From a candidate division CSSED10-310 bacterium (lineage in GTDB: Bacteria > CSSED10-310), in the NCBI GenBank assembly GCA_003558985.1, contig PWNJ01000190.1:1-35584 (forward strand): a stretch of DNA of 35,584 bases. Direction: 5' to 3'. The notes under the pieces were generated by a model that saw only the letters and a list, made by a program, of their open reading frames with translations, was not told the origin of the DNA and ran no database searches. Position 1 is the first letter of the stretch. Each line of letters begins with the position of its first letter. Below are positions 17,601 to 26,873 of this stretch, one piece after another. The position numbers and the translations under genes were made by a program.

Positions 17601-18755
17601 ATGAAAACAACGTTTAATCTTCAACAAATGCCTTTCACGCGATTTGGTTATCAGGTTATTCGTGAGATTGGCACAGATATTCAGGCAATTGGCAAAAGCA
17701 GCGTATTATTGATCGTGGACCGTGACATGAAAGATCTTGGTTTGACGACCATGATCGAAAACCTTGTTTCAGAATCATTCAATCAATCATTTACTCATGT
17801 AATTGAGGAAAAGATTCTGTCCTTCAAGAGTATTCAAAAAGCCCTGAATCGGATTGGAAATCGATTTTTTGATGCAATCATCGGCTATGGTGTCTGGCGC
17901 TGCACGGATTTGTCAAAGGTGTTAAGTATTGCTTTGACCAACCCTTTTTCGCGTGAGTCGGTTAAATCCGGGGAGCATTGTATAAATAAACATGGAGTTC
18001 CTGTGGTCAGTATCCCAACTACACCTCCCAATGGAGCTGAAATTGATGACAGTGTTTTGATTCGGGATGAAACAGTCAAGAAGATTTATGTTTTTCAGCA
18101 TCCTTTTATGATACCGCGTTTGACTGTCATTGATCCTGATCTGATGACCACCATTCCTCCGGATCTGACCGCATCAACAGGTCTTGATTCATTATCACAT
18201 GCAATTGACGCATTAGTATCTGTAAACGCATCACCATTTTCAGAAATGTACGCTCTTCAGGGATTTGCACTGTTACGTGAAAACCTTGTCACCGCCTTTC
18301 GGCAACCGGATAATATCAAAGCCCGCTATAATGTTGCGCTTGGAAGCCTTTATACAGCGCTGGCATTGAATATGACTGGGTCAGGAGTTGTGCACGCAAT
18401 GTCTTACCCGCTTTCAGCACGATACGACATATCACATCCGCAGGCCAGCGCACTGATACTCCCGTATGTTATGAAATACAATCTTCCGGTTGTACCCCAA
18501 ATTATGGTTCGTGTTGCCCGATATTTCGGTCAAAACGTCGGTGATACAGATGCCGATGCGGAAAAAGCCATTGAATCGTTGCTTGAACTGTATCGTCAAC
18601 TGGATCATCCGGTTAAACTGAGCGCTTACAATGTTCCTCGTATTGACCTGGATTTATTGATGGAATCAGTAATGACACATCAATCGTTCCTGGCTCGAAA
18701 TCCCCGGATAATTCAGGAAGATAATATTAAAGCCGTCTATGAAAATGCTTTATAA
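17601..18755 (+). CDS. Iron-type alcohol dehydrogenase homologue with altered cofactor motifs
   Basis: A 384-residue protein of normal length for group III alcohol dehydrogenases. By comparison with ZmADH2/FucO, the metal ligands are all present: Asp196 and His200 (TGLDSLSHAID), His265 and His279 (GVVHAMSYPLSARYDISH). The nucleotide-binding motifs are not: the usual GGGSxxD loop reads GYGVWRCTD (96-103), the usual GTGSE reads PPNGAE in SIPTTPPNGAEIDD, and the catalytic-site His of the HAxAH motif is Tyr269. The protein may use another cofactor or have lost dehydrogenase activity. The ATG has CGGAG 8 bases upstream. It stands alone between the divergent lpxH gene and the protease gene. Confidence 0.82.
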   Translation: MKTTFNLQQMPFTRFGYQVIREIGTDIQAIGKSSVLLIVDRDMKDLGLTTMIENLVSESFNQSFTHVIEEKILSFKSIQKALNRIGNRFFDAIIGYGVWRCTDLSKVLSIALTNPFSRESVKSGEHCINKHGVPVVSIPTTPPNGAEIDDSVLIRDETVKKIYVFQHPFMIPRLTVIDPDLMTTIPPDLTASTGLDSLSHAIDALVSVNASPFSEMYALQGFALLRENLVTAFRQPDNIKARYNVALGSLYTALALNMTGSGVVHAMSYPLSARYDISHPQASALILPYVMKYNLPVVPQIMVRVARYFGQNVGDTDADAEKAIESLLELYRQLDHPVKLSAYNVPRIDLDLLMESVMTHQSFLARNPRIIQEDNIKAVYENAL

Positions 18756-18768
18756 TTATGGAAGAATG

Positions 18769-18802
18769 GTGTTTTGGAAAACACTGTATTATTTGCTATA
18801 AG
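18769..18802 (+). promoter_or_regulatory. Promoter with overlapping palindrome upstream of the protease gene
   Basis: TTGGAA (18774-18779) lies 17 bases before TATAAG (18797-18802). The -35 element sits inside a perfect 16-base palindrome, GTGTTTTGGAAAACAC (18769-18784), which could be an operator. The palindrome is also just downstream of the alcohol-dehydrogenase-like gene, but no T-tract follows it. Confidence 0.5.
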
Positions 18803-18849
18803 TAGTTGGGGTGTATTTATTTGGATAACCCGAAATAATGGAGGATTAC

Positions 18850-21800
18850 ATGAAAAAACTGTTTGTATTACTGGTTGCATGTTTGGTTTTGCATGCAGTA
18901 CCTGGTGTTACCGCGGAGTCGGAATGGAATCCCGGTGACGTGCTTGTCAAAGTTTATCCTGAAGCTTTATCAGTCACAGAAAGTGGCCAGGTATTTTTGA
19001 CAATGCCAGTTGAAGAAGACTTGATTCAAATGGGAGCTGCATCCTGGGCTCCGGTATTCAGATTTATTGATGCCAATCATGACAGTGAGCTGTATAGATG
19101 GTTCAAAGTCAGGACTCAGGATCATATTTCCGAGGTTCAATTGCAGCAATCCATAGAACGTCTGGAGTATGTTGAACATACGGACCTGAATTACCTTCAG
19201 TTTCCTGACAGCGTGCCGAATGACCCGCATTTTCACCAGCAATACGCCTGGGAAATTATGGAAGCCACGGCTGCATGGGATATCGTTAAAGGCAGTCCGG
19301 ATGTTGTTGTTGCAATCATTGACAGTGGCACCGATCTTGAGCATGAAGACCTTGCGGATGCCATCTGGTACAATCCTGGTGAGACTCCCAATGGTCAGGA
19401 TTCCGACGGTAATGGTTATGTCGACGATTACCGGGGATGGGATTTCCGCAATAATGACAATGATCCCAGTCACGGTCATCCTGAAAACATGCATGGAACA
19501 CATGTAGGTGGTATTGTTGGAGCTGTCAGCGACAATGGAATTGGTATCGCCGGAGGTACATGGGGTTGTGAACTGATGATACTGAAAGTTTTTCCCGACA
19601 CTCCTGGCGGGGGAGCATGGGTATCCCACGTAGCAGAAGCAATAACATATGCTGCAGATAATGGAGCTTCGGTAATTAATCTCAGTCTGGGAAGTTCCAG
19701 TTATACCAGCATTCAGGCAGAAGCAGTATTGTATGCCTATAATGCAGGATTGACAGTTCTGGCGGCCGCAGGAAACGGCGGCGCAACAGGTATTGGCCAT
19801 ACAAACCCTCACTATCCGGCAGCACACATAGGAGCTTTTGGTGTTGGCGCGACAAATCGTTTTGACAATAAAGCCGGTATGTCCAATTACGGCGACTGGG
19901 TTTCGTTTTTTGCTCCAGGCGTGAATATTCGCTCATGCCTGCCCAATGACGAATACTCAAATGAATCAGGGACTTCAATGGCATCTCCAGCCGCTGCAGC
20001 GCTGGCCGCTTTAATAAAAACTCAAAACCCGCATTTCACTCCGGATCAAATTGCTGAACGGATGATACTGGGAGCGGAAAATATAGATGAACATAATCCA
20101 AGCTACCGCGGCGCTCTTAGCGCCGGAAGACTGAATTTTTATTTCAGTCTGGCAGATTCACCTGTTCTGAGACTCGACCGATGGGTTGTTGATGATTCAT
20201 CAGGTAACGGTAATTTTGAGGCTGATTATGGTGAAACGGTTAACCTTGATATCTGGCTGAAAAATCATTCATGGATGGACGGAACGGGAATAACCGCTGA
20301 AATTCATCCCGCTTCAGGTGTGACCATTGTTAATCCGACCGCCAATTATGGATCAATCTCCAGCAAAGCTACCGAGAAAAACATTACACCATTTACCCTG
20401 ACCGTAACCGAAACGAGTCATACCACTATTCCGATAACCATTACAATAACCGCCGACGGCGGATACACAAATACGGTGACACTGGACCTTTCAGTCAATA
20501 ATCCGGTGCCTCAGCTTCCAGGATTTCCGGTATACTCACATGATTCATTTTATTCATCCCCAAGAGTAGCGGATATCAGCAATGACGGGAATCTTGAAAT
20601 CATCACTGCATCACTTGATGGAACAATTCATGTTCTCAAAATGAATGGCACACCTTTGGATGGCTGGCCGCGCAATATTACAACCCGTAATGATATGCAC
20701 AGTTCACTGATTCTTCAAGCGCCAGCTATCGCTGATCTTAATGGTGACGGTTTTAAAGAAATTATAGTTGCAAACAGGTTGTATGAACATAATTTCAAAA
20801 ATCCGAATAATCCGCAGGCAGGAACAGAATTGCGTATGCCGGGTCGAGTCCATGTATTTCGGCATGATGGTTCGGATTTTGGAGGAGACTGGCCATTCAT
20901 AACCGATATTCCTGCAACTGATCCTGAGGATGCCATTGATGCAGGATTCAGATCAGCTCCAACTGTTGCAGATGTTACTGGAGACGGTCATCTTGAAATC
21001 ATCGTTGGAAACTATCTGAACAATGCGTTGGTACTTGATTATACCGGCAAAATTCTACCGGGCTGGCCAATCAATCTTGGAAAACATGTTTTTGCCAGCG
21101 CAGCAGTGTTTGACTATACAGGTGACGGTGTAAAAGAAATCGTCATCGTCACAAAAAATGACCAGGACCCACTCGATAAAGGTGATATCTTCATGTTCAA
21201 CGGCGCCGGACAATTAATGCCCGGTTTCCCCACTGTTGCCCCTAACCAGGTGTATTCCGCACCTGTTTTGGCAGATCTGACCGGAAATAATATTCCTGAA
21301 CTTGTATTCGGTTTTGGTGACTACTGGAATGAGTTGGGTCCCAAAGGCGTCATGGCGATGAATATGCGTTCCGGCATTCTTCATGGTTTTCCGGTTACAT
21401 TGCCTGATTCCATCTACGGCACACCTGCTTTGGGAGATCTTGACAATGACGGTTTCCCGGAAATTGTAGTCGGAACAATCGGTTCCGAAGTTTATGCAAT
21501 CAAACGCGATGGATCAATTATGCCCGGTTTTCCTGTAAAAGTTTCAACGCACGAAGATTCAACCATTCTATCATCGCCTGTGATCGCTGATCTGGACAAC
21601 AGCGGAACACCCGAGATACTTATATGCTCTGAAATTTCCTTCCGTGTTGATGCCTTTATGCACATTATCAAAGCTGATGGTTCTTTCATGGATATCTCAC
21701 CAATCCAGCTGGATCAAGTGGGGTTCCCAAGTCCAGTCATTGCTGATATTACTAAAAATGGAACACCTGAAATCGTCATGCTTGATTCGAATATTTCAGT

Positions 21801-22254
21801 TTTCAATCTTAATACGCAATATAATCCAGACAAAATGTATTGGACAACATTTCATCAAAACAACCATGCAACAGGCCTATATGGACACGAAACACATTTG
21901 GAAACGGGTATAAACCTTATGCTTACTGACAGAATGTTCCATGGAGGCAATTATTTTTCTCTTGACATGACTATGACCAATGCTGGTAATTCTCCATACC
22001 CAAATACTATGATATTCGCTATTTTGGATGTCTACGGTATGCACTGGTTCTTCCCTTCATGGAGTGAAGACGTTGACTGGCTTGACTACAGTCTGCTTGA
22101 ACCAGGCACAACTTTGATGAACATTCTAACGTTTGAATGGCCGGGCAATGTTCAGGGCGGAGCAGACAATCTGATTTTCTGGGGTGGCATGCTCGATCAA
22201 AACGGCGAATTACTGGGCAAAATCGACTACGTATTGTTTGGCTACGGTATGTAA
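18850..22254 (+). CDS. Secreted subtilisin-family (S8) protease with FG-GAP/VCBS-like repeats
   Basis: A 1134-residue exported protein. It has a signal peptide (MKKLFVLLVACLVLHAVPG), a propeptide-like region (about 30-120) and an S8 catalytic domain (about 125-420) with Asp158 (AIIDSGTD), His215 (MHGTHVGG), the oxyanion Asn in AAAGNGG, and Ser376 (GTSMASPAAA). A calcium-loop-like insert, DSDGNGYVDDYRGWDF, follows the Asp. Then come a beta-sandwich region and at least eight repeats of the type D-x-[NT]-x-[DN]-G-x-x-E-[IL] (for example LNGDGFKEI, DVTGDGHLEI, DLDNDGFPEI), expected to form a calcium-binding beta-propeller. A C-terminal Trp/Gly-rich beta domain of about 110 residues ends the protein. 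The ATG at 18850 follows TGGAGG by 5 bases; an upstream ATG at 18838 overlaps that Shine-Dalgarno. Confidence 0.92.
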   Translation: MKKLFVLLVACLVLHAVPGVTAESEWNPGDVLVKVYPEALSVTESGQVFLTMPVEEDLIQMGAASWAPVFRFIDANHDSELYRWFKVRTQDHISEVQLQQSIERLEYVEHTDLNYLQFPDSVPNDPHFHQQYAWEIMEATAAWDIVKGSPDVVVAIIDSGTDLEHEDLADAIWYNPGETPNGQDSDGNGYVDDYRGWDFRNNDNDPSHGHPENMHGTHVGGIVGAVSDNGIGIAGGTWGCELMILKVFPDTPGGGAWVSHVAEAITYAADNGASVINLSLGSSSYTSIQAEAVLYAYNAGLTVLAAAGNGGATGIGHTNPHYPAAHIGAFGVGATNRFDNKAGMSNYGDWVSFFAPGVNIRSCLPNDEYSNESGTSMASPAAAALAALIKTQNPHFTPDQIAERMILGAENIDEHNPSYRGALSAGRLNFYFSLADSPVLRLDRWVVDDSSGNGNFEADYGETVNLDIWLKNHSWMDGTGITAEIHPASGVTIVNPTANYGSISSKATEKNITPFTLTVTETSHTTIPITITITADGGYTNTVTLDLSVNNPVPQLPGFPVYSHDSFYSSPRVADISNDGNLEIITASLDGTIHVLKMNGTPLDGWPRNITTRNDMHSSLILQAPAIADLNGDGFKEIIVANRLYEHNFKNPNNPQAGTELRMPGRVHVFRHDGSDFGGDWPFITDIPATDPEDAIDAGFRSAPTVADVTGDGHLEIIVGNYLNNALVLDYTGKILPGWPINLGKHVFASAAVFDYTGDGVKEIVIVTKNDQDPLDKGDIFMFNGAGQLMPGFPTVAPNQVYSAPVLADLTGNNIPELVFGFGDYWNELGPKGVMAMNMRSGILHGFPVTLPDSIYGTPALGDLDNDGFPEIVVGTIGSEVYAIKRDGSIMPGFPVKVSTHEDSTILSSPVIADLDNSGTPEILICSEISFRVDAFMHIIKADGSFMDISPIQLDQVGFPSPVIADITKNGTPEIVMLDSNISVFNLNTQYNPDKMYWTTFHQNNHATGLYGHETHLETGINLMLTDRMFHGGNYFSLDMTMTNAGNSPYPNTMIFAILDVYGMHWFFPSWSEDVDWLDYSLLEPGTTLMNILTFEWPGNVQGGADNLIFWGGMLDQNGELLGKIDYVLFGYGM

Positions 22255-22273
22255 TAAATTCTTCTGAGCCTAT

Positions 22274-22305
22274 AAACCCTTCCTCATTACAGGAAGGGTT
22301 TTTTT
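22274..22305 (+). terminator. Intrinsic terminator of the S8 protease gene
   Basis: An 11-base perfect stem, AAACCCTTCCT and AGGAAGGGTTT, with a 6-base loop and a T-run to 22305. It starts 20 bases after the stop codon. The A-run before the stem lets it also work, more weakly, for the convergent TPR gene. Confidence 0.92.
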
Positions 22306-22330
22306 ATTGACTCCATGGGTGAGATTATTT

Positions 22331-24505
22331 TTATCTATCTATGCTACTCATAATTTGCCTGACACGCGGCTGGTTAGGCTCCAGCTCAAGCGATCGCCTC
22401 CAATACCGTCGAGCAAGTTCATATTTGTATTGCTGATAATAAAGAAATCCCAAATTGGTTAATGCTTTAAAATAATCCGGATCATATCGCAATGCTTCCT
22501 TGTAACTGACTTCTGCTGAAACCGTATCACCCATCCGAAACTGTGCAACACCTATTTGCCACCAAAGGTCAGAATCCGTAGAATCCAATTCCAATCCTTT
22601 ACGCCATACCATTATTGCTTCATTCAACCGTTCCATTCGATAATGCGATCGTCCCAAATTTCTATATGCTTCTACAGAAGGTTCTATCTTTATAATCTGG
22701 GAAAAGCTGTCTATTGCTGCACGAAAATCTCCTGCTTCATGCTGCATATTACCCAGAAATAAAAGGATCTCTGCAACATGTTTCGACAACTCAAGTGTTC
22801 TGGGAGTGTACCATTCAAGCAAAGATTCAAGGACTTCAATTCCCCTGTTAAATTGCTTTCGCTCCTGGTAAAACTCAGCTAATCTGGTGTATGCATCAAC
22901 GAACTGTGGGTTCAGGCGAATTGCTTCATTATAGGCTTCTATGGCTTCTGTAGCCATCTTCATTTCAACATAGCATTCCGCCAGATTGAAAAATGCTTCA
23001 GCGTTAGTCTCATCCAGTTCAATAACTTCGTGAAACAACTCTGATGCAGACTCATAGTGTCCTTGATTTTTATGAGCCATGGCAATATAAAATTTTGCAC
23101 TTATTCCAAACTTTGTATTGTCTGAGACTTTTTGCAGCGTTTCTTTTGCTAAACTCCATTCTTCAGCAGCATAATACGCAGCGCCAAGTGCATACAGAAT
23201 TTCATGATTCTCTGCTGTATCATACTTAATGGCTTCTTCGAAAATAGTTACTGCTCGTGCTGAATTACCGGTTTCCATCATAACATGTCCCAGAAGCATT
23301 AAAGCCTCGACAGAATCTGGCTGGATTTGCAATGCAGATTCAAGAAGAGGCTGTGCATTCGAATATGAACTTGATTCTATATACAGTTGCGCTTTTTCCA
23401 GAAAATCGTCGTATCTTGTGGCCGGCAAGACAGTAAAAAACCAAATACCTGATGCAATACCTGCCATGGCCGCAACAGCAACAGATATAAAAAACAGTTT
23501 TTTTCTGAAAGTGCCAGACGGAGGTATTGGTCTGCGCTGCACAGATTCTATTTTGTGTTTTTTGGTTGAATAATCCGTTGTTTTTGAATCAGTTTTTAAT
23601 TGAACTGTTTTCTTTTTACGATGCTTTTTGTCAGCGGATTCCAGCATTGATTGAGTCTTTTGCAGCATCATTTTCGCTTGAGTAAAATCAGGTCGGACAG
23701 CAAGGAGTTCTGAGAATATTTTCTGAGCTTCTACATAATTTTCATTATCCAGACAATCCATACCCTTTTTGAGCATTTCCTCAGTTGCAAACTGATTTTT
23801 TCGAATATCGTCCGTTTCGATTCGGCGATCAATAGCGGTTAGATAAAATTTAATCTGAGGATGATCAGAATATGATTCCTGTAAAGTTTCAAGAATCTTT
23901 TTGGCATCATTCAAGTTACCACTTTCATATAAGTTTAATGCCTGCTCCAGTCTGTTCTGAAATAATTCATCTGATTGATTTTCATTGTTAACATTCTTCT
24001 GTTTCACCGGTCTGAATACTTCCGTATCCTGGTTCTTATCAGGTGTACTAATCGCATTATCGGAAACCTCAAAGTTGTCTTTTTCCAACAACATTTCGTC
24101 TGGTCCCTGATTAACACCATTATCACCACTCACCAAACCCAGGTTTTTTTCTACTGTAGCCAGACATTCGATGGCTTCGCTATGGGCGCTATCAATATCC
24201 AGCACTGCCTGAAATTCTTCTCTGGCAGCAGCCCAATCATGGTGTTTCATCAACTCTTTACCCGTCATCATGAAATCAGCAATATGTTCTACATCTGCCA
24301 ACGCGGATCGAGCAATTGAATGCTTTTCATAAGCTGTCAGGTTATCCGGTTCAACGCGGAGGACTTTTTCGAACATTTTGACAGCTTCACGGTAATCCTT
24401 GTTTTGAAGTTTGGTCTCACCTTCAGCTATCCAAATGTCTATTTCATTGTTTTCAGGCTGGTAGGCTTTAAACTGATCAGTTTTTTGATCTTCCAAATTA
24501 CTCAT
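22331..24505 (-). CDS. Membrane-anchored TPR protein
   Basis: A 724-residue protein. About four tetratricopeptide-like units lie in the N-terminal part (around residues 25-60, 80-115, 185-220 and 245-280). A charged, Lys-rich linker (290-336) leads to a single membrane helix (about 337-358, FFISVAVAAMAGI...), and at least eight well-formed TPRs fill the C-terminal half (for example AEAFFNLAECYVEMKMATEA). Because of the Lys/Arg-rich segment before the helix, the N-terminal half is probably cytoplasmic and the C-terminal TPR array periplasmic. It is likely a scaffold for an envelope complex, with unknown partner. The ATG at 24505 has AGGA/GGAAG about 8 bases upstream. It is 64 bases downstream of the EamA transporter gene. 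Confidence 0.88.
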   Translation of the reverse strand: MSNLEDQKTDQFKAYQPENNEIDIWIAEGETKLQNKDYREAVKMFEKVLRVEPDNLTAYEKHSIARSALADVEHIADFMMTGKELMKHHDWAAAREEFQAVLDIDSAHSEAIECLATVEKNLGLVSGDNGVNQGPDEMLLEKDNFEVSDNAISTPDKNQDTEVFRPVKQKNVNNENQSDELFQNRLEQALNLYESGNLNDAKKILETLQESYSDHPQIKFYLTAIDRRIETDDIRKNQFATEEMLKKGMDCLDNENYVEAQKIFSELLAVRPDFTQAKMMLQKTQSMLESADKKHRKKKTVQLKTDSKTTDYSTKKHKIESVQRRPIPPSGTFRKKLFFISVAVAAMAGIASGIWFFTVLPATRYDDFLEKAQLYIESSSYSNAQPLLESALQIQPDSVEALMLLGHVMMETGNSARAVTIFEEAIKYDTAENHEILYALGAAYYAAEEWSLAKETLQKVSDNTKFGISAKFYIAMAHKNQGHYESASELFHEVIELDETNAEAFFNLAECYVEMKMATEAIEAYNEAIRLNPQFVDAYTRLAEFYQERKQFNRGIEVLESLLEWYTPRTLELSKHVAEILLFLGNMQHEAGDFRAAIDSFSQIIKIEPSVEAYRNLGRSHYRMERLNEAIMVWRKGLELDSTDSDLWWQIGVAQFRMGDTVSAEVSYKEALRYDPDYFKALTNLGFLYYQQYKYELARRYWRRSLELEPNQPRVRQIMSSIDR

Positions 24506-24569
24506 AATGTTCTTCCTGGGTTGTTCAATCTAGCGCTTCCTTAAAAATACCCGGGATTCTTATGCGGTG

Positions 24570-25457
24570 TCAACCAACTCTTTTTGCAAACGCCAGTGCA
24601 ACACCTGCCAGAATGAGCAAACCGCCGATAAATGAAAACACTGTAAATGTTTCACCTATAATAACATACGCCAGAAATGTTCCTGCCAGAGGTTCGATAA
24701 GGATTGCTGCTGCCAGATATGATGCATGAAGATATTTTAGTGTCCAGTTAATCAATGTATGGCCAATACTTTGCGGTACAAGAGCAATCAAAATTAAATA
24801 AACGATTGTTTGCAAGGAGTATCCTGTAAGTGGAACTCCGGCAACCAGGGTAGTGATTAACAACAGTGCTCCAGCTATAGTCGATACCCATGTAAGATAT
24901 GCCATCACATTGAAATTATGCTTAAACGTTCCGGATGAATAACGTCCGATCATAATATACATTGACATTGCTACTGCGCCACCAAGAGCAAGAAAGTTCC
25001 CTCGTAATGAACCTGTTATAACCAAACCTTCACCAACAACAAGAACAATACAGCCAATAATTGACAATGCCGTTCCCACAAGCAACGGTTTAGCAGGCGG
25101 GTCCTTCATAAAGAAAGTTGAACCAATTGCAACAATAACCGGATTCATAGTGACCAGCACGAGTGAACTGGCAACGGATGTGGAATCCAGGGATGTTATC
25201 CAGAAGGCAAAATGCAGGGCAAGAAAAAAACCCGCCCATGAAACAGCTTTCCAGTTGATAGATTTCAATTTCCAGGCTTTTGTTTTTGGAGCAAACACCC
25301 ACAACACAAGCGCCGACAAACTCATTCTGGCGGAAGCTACGGCAAGCGCTGGAGCATCTGCCAGTCGAATCATAACCGCTGCTGATGAAATAGCGATTAC
25401 ACTAATTATCAGAACTGCATACAGGATTTTTGTGGAAGGGACAGTGTTTGTATCCAT
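24570..25457 (-). CDS. EamA/DMT-family transporter
   Basis: A 295-residue polytopic inner-membrane protein with about ten hydrophobic helices in two homologous halves, as in the drug/metabolite transporter superfamily (EamA domains). The second half contains the typical LAYVIIGETFTVFSFIGGLLILAGV end: a helix, a G-E loop, then the final helix. Substrate cannot be told; relatives export amino acids and other metabolites. The ATG at 25457 has GAAGGA about 8 bases upstream, inside the 3' end of surE; the two genes overlap by 49 bases. It probably belongs to the rplU-rpmA-obgE-nadD-surE transcript. Confidence 0.88.
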   Translation of the reverse strand: MDTNTVPSTKILYAVLIISVIAISSAAVMIRLADAPALAVASARMSLSALVLWVFAPKTKAWKLKSINWKAVSWAGFFLALHFAFWITSLDSTSVASSLVLVTMNPVIVAIGSTFFMKDPPAKPLLVGTALSIIGCIVLVVGEGLVITGSLRGNFLALGGAVAMSMYIMIGRYSSGTFKHNFNVMAYLTWVSTIAGALLLITTLVAGVPLTGYSLQTIVYLILIALVPQSIGHTLINWTLKYLHASYLAAAILIEPLAGTFLAYVIIGETFTVFSFIGGLLILAGVALAFAKRVG

Positions 25458-26197
25458 TTTTCGAATCCTTCGGTTTTATCGACTCGAACATTAAAATCAG
25501 ATTTAAGTGGAGTAACAGATATCCATCCCTCTAAGAGCGCACCTTCGTCAAAGTCAACACTTGGCCGGATTGCAGGATAATCACCATTAAGCCAGTAATA
25601 CGATGTTCCTCCAGGCGATATCCGACTCTCATAGCAATCCTTAAACATGCTGAAACTCTGCCGCGTAATTCTGGCGCCCTTAATCTCTGACACTGGCAAA
25701 TTGGGAACATTAATGTTCAGCATTATGTGTTCTGGAAAACCTTTAATTTGAATTGATTTAATCAGTTTTGACACAAAACTGGCAGATACCCTGTAATCCC
25801 GGGGTTTAAACGAACTAACAGATACTGCAATTGCAGGAATACCGGCAAATGTTGCTTCCATCGCAGCAGCAACTGTCCCGGAGTAAAAAACGTTGATGCC
25901 TGTATTAGCTCCTTTGTTAATACCAGATACAACAATATCAGGACGTGAATTAACCAGTTTATCTATACCAAGCTTTACACAATCTGCTGGAGTGCCACTT
26001 ACAGAATAACCTTTAAGATTATTGATGTTTACTTCGTTAACAAACAGTGGATTATGTATCGTCAATCCGTGGCTTACCGCACTGCGTTCAACATCAGGCG
26101 CTATCACAGAAACATCATGATCAATACAAAGCATATCACATAATACCTTGATTCCCTGGGCCTGAATTCCATCATCGTTGGTAACTAAAACTTTCAT
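25409..26197 (-). CDS. surE: 5'/3'-nucleotidase SurE
   Basis: A metal-dependent nucleoside monophosphate phosphatase linked to stationary-phase survival. In 262 residues, VLVTNDDGIQA gives the Asp-Asp metal pair, PDVERSAVSHGLT gives the conserved Ser, and SGINKGANTGINVFYSGTVA the conserved Asn and substrate loop. I place the start at ATG 26197 with GAGG 9 bases upstream; an in-frame ATG at 26233 adds 12 residues that homologues lack and overlaps nadD. The gap to nadD is 16 bases. The 3' end overlaps the EamA gene by 49 bases. Confidence 0.96.
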   Translation of the reverse strand: MKVLVTNDDGIQAQGIKVLCDMLCIDHDVSVIAPDVERSAVSHGLTIHNPLFVNEVNINNLKGYSVSGTPADCVKLGIDKLVNSRPDIVVSGINKGANTGINVFYSGTVAAAMEATFAGIPAIAVSVSSFKPRDYRVSASFVSKLIKSIQIKGFPEHIMLNINVPNLPVSEIKGARITRQSFSMFKDCYESRISPGGTSYYWLNGDYPAIRPSVDFDEGALLEGWISVTPLKSDFNVRVDKTEGFEKWIQTLSLPQKSCMQF

Positions 26198-26213
26198 AAC
26201 ATTAACCTCAGAT

Positions 26214-26873
26214 CTAACCTTGGTACAGCTCATGTTTGTGAATATAATCCCAAACTCCCTCGGGAACCAGATATCGTATTGAGCGCCCAGACTTCACTCG
26301 CGTTCGAATATCAGATCCGGATATATGCATTCCGGGAATTTGTAAAAAGCATATCCGCCAATTTTCACTAAGCCTGACCAAGCTTAAATCATAAAAACCG
26401 CACCAAACCGATCTGGTGTTTATTAACTCCTGAAGAATACTGGAAAACCGTTTTTTTTCTATCTTTTCAGAATCTGGTCTGGTGACAACAACAACTCGAC
26501 ACCAACTGAACAGTTCCTGATATCTATACCAGGTTTCAAGTTCCAGAAAAGCATCCTGTCCCATAATAAAATAGAATTCTTTTTGGGGATTTTCTTTTTT
26601 TAACTTCTCCATTGTCTGCACAGTATAGGACAAACCGGATCGCTTAATTTCCATGTCATTCGTATCGAACTGGCTGTTGTTTCCAAGTGCGATCCGGAGC
26701 ATGTTCATTCGATGTAATGCATCTGTTATTACAGCATTGGTTTTATGAGGCGGACGTTTGGCAGGAATATAAATAACCCTTTCCAGTCCAAGAACATCTG
26801 CTGTTTCAGCGCCTGCAATCAAATGTCCATAATGAACAGGATCAAATGTTCCGCCGCACACCCCGATTCTCAT
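26214..26873 (-). CDS. nadD: Nicotinate-mononucleotide adenylyltransferase
   Basis: Joins nicotinate mononucleotide with ATP to make deamido-NAD in NAD biosynthesis. The 219 residues start with GVCGGTFDPVHYGHL, the nucleotidyltransferase (H-x-G-H) loop, followed by YIPAKRPPHK, IMGQDAFLEL and the C-terminal ISGSDIRTRV that replaces the usual ISSTxIR block. The ATG overlaps the obgE stop (ATGA), so translation is coupled. The partner gene rsfS, often next to nadD, is here on the other side of rplU on the opposite strand. Confidence 0.96.
   Translation of the reverse strand: MRIGVCGGTFDPVHYGHLIAGAETADVLGLERVIYIPAKRPPHKTNAVITDALHRMNMLRIALGNNSQFDTNDMEIKRSGLSYTVQTMEKLKKENPQKEFYFIMGQDAFLELETWYRYQELFSWCRVVVVTRPDSEKIEKKRFSSILQELINTRSVWCGFYDLSLVRLSENWRICFLQIPGMHISGSDIRTRVKSGRSIRYLVPEGVWDYIHKHELYQG

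Noticed and set aside
18769-18784. Palindrome as an intrinsic terminator of the alcohol-dehydrogenase-like gene
   Set aside because: The stem is AT-rich, has almost no loop and no T-tract follows; it overlaps a -35 element and fits an operator better.
18970-19827. Long minus-strand open frame (285 codons) opposite the S8 protease
   Set aside because: It mirrors the protease catalytic domain, is rich in Cys and Ile as shadow frames are, and has no family signature or start signals.
20560-21790. Tandem DNA repeat array
   Set aside because: The periodicity is at protein level (FG-GAP/VCBS-like units); the DNA copies are diverged and not a mobile or CRISPR repeat.
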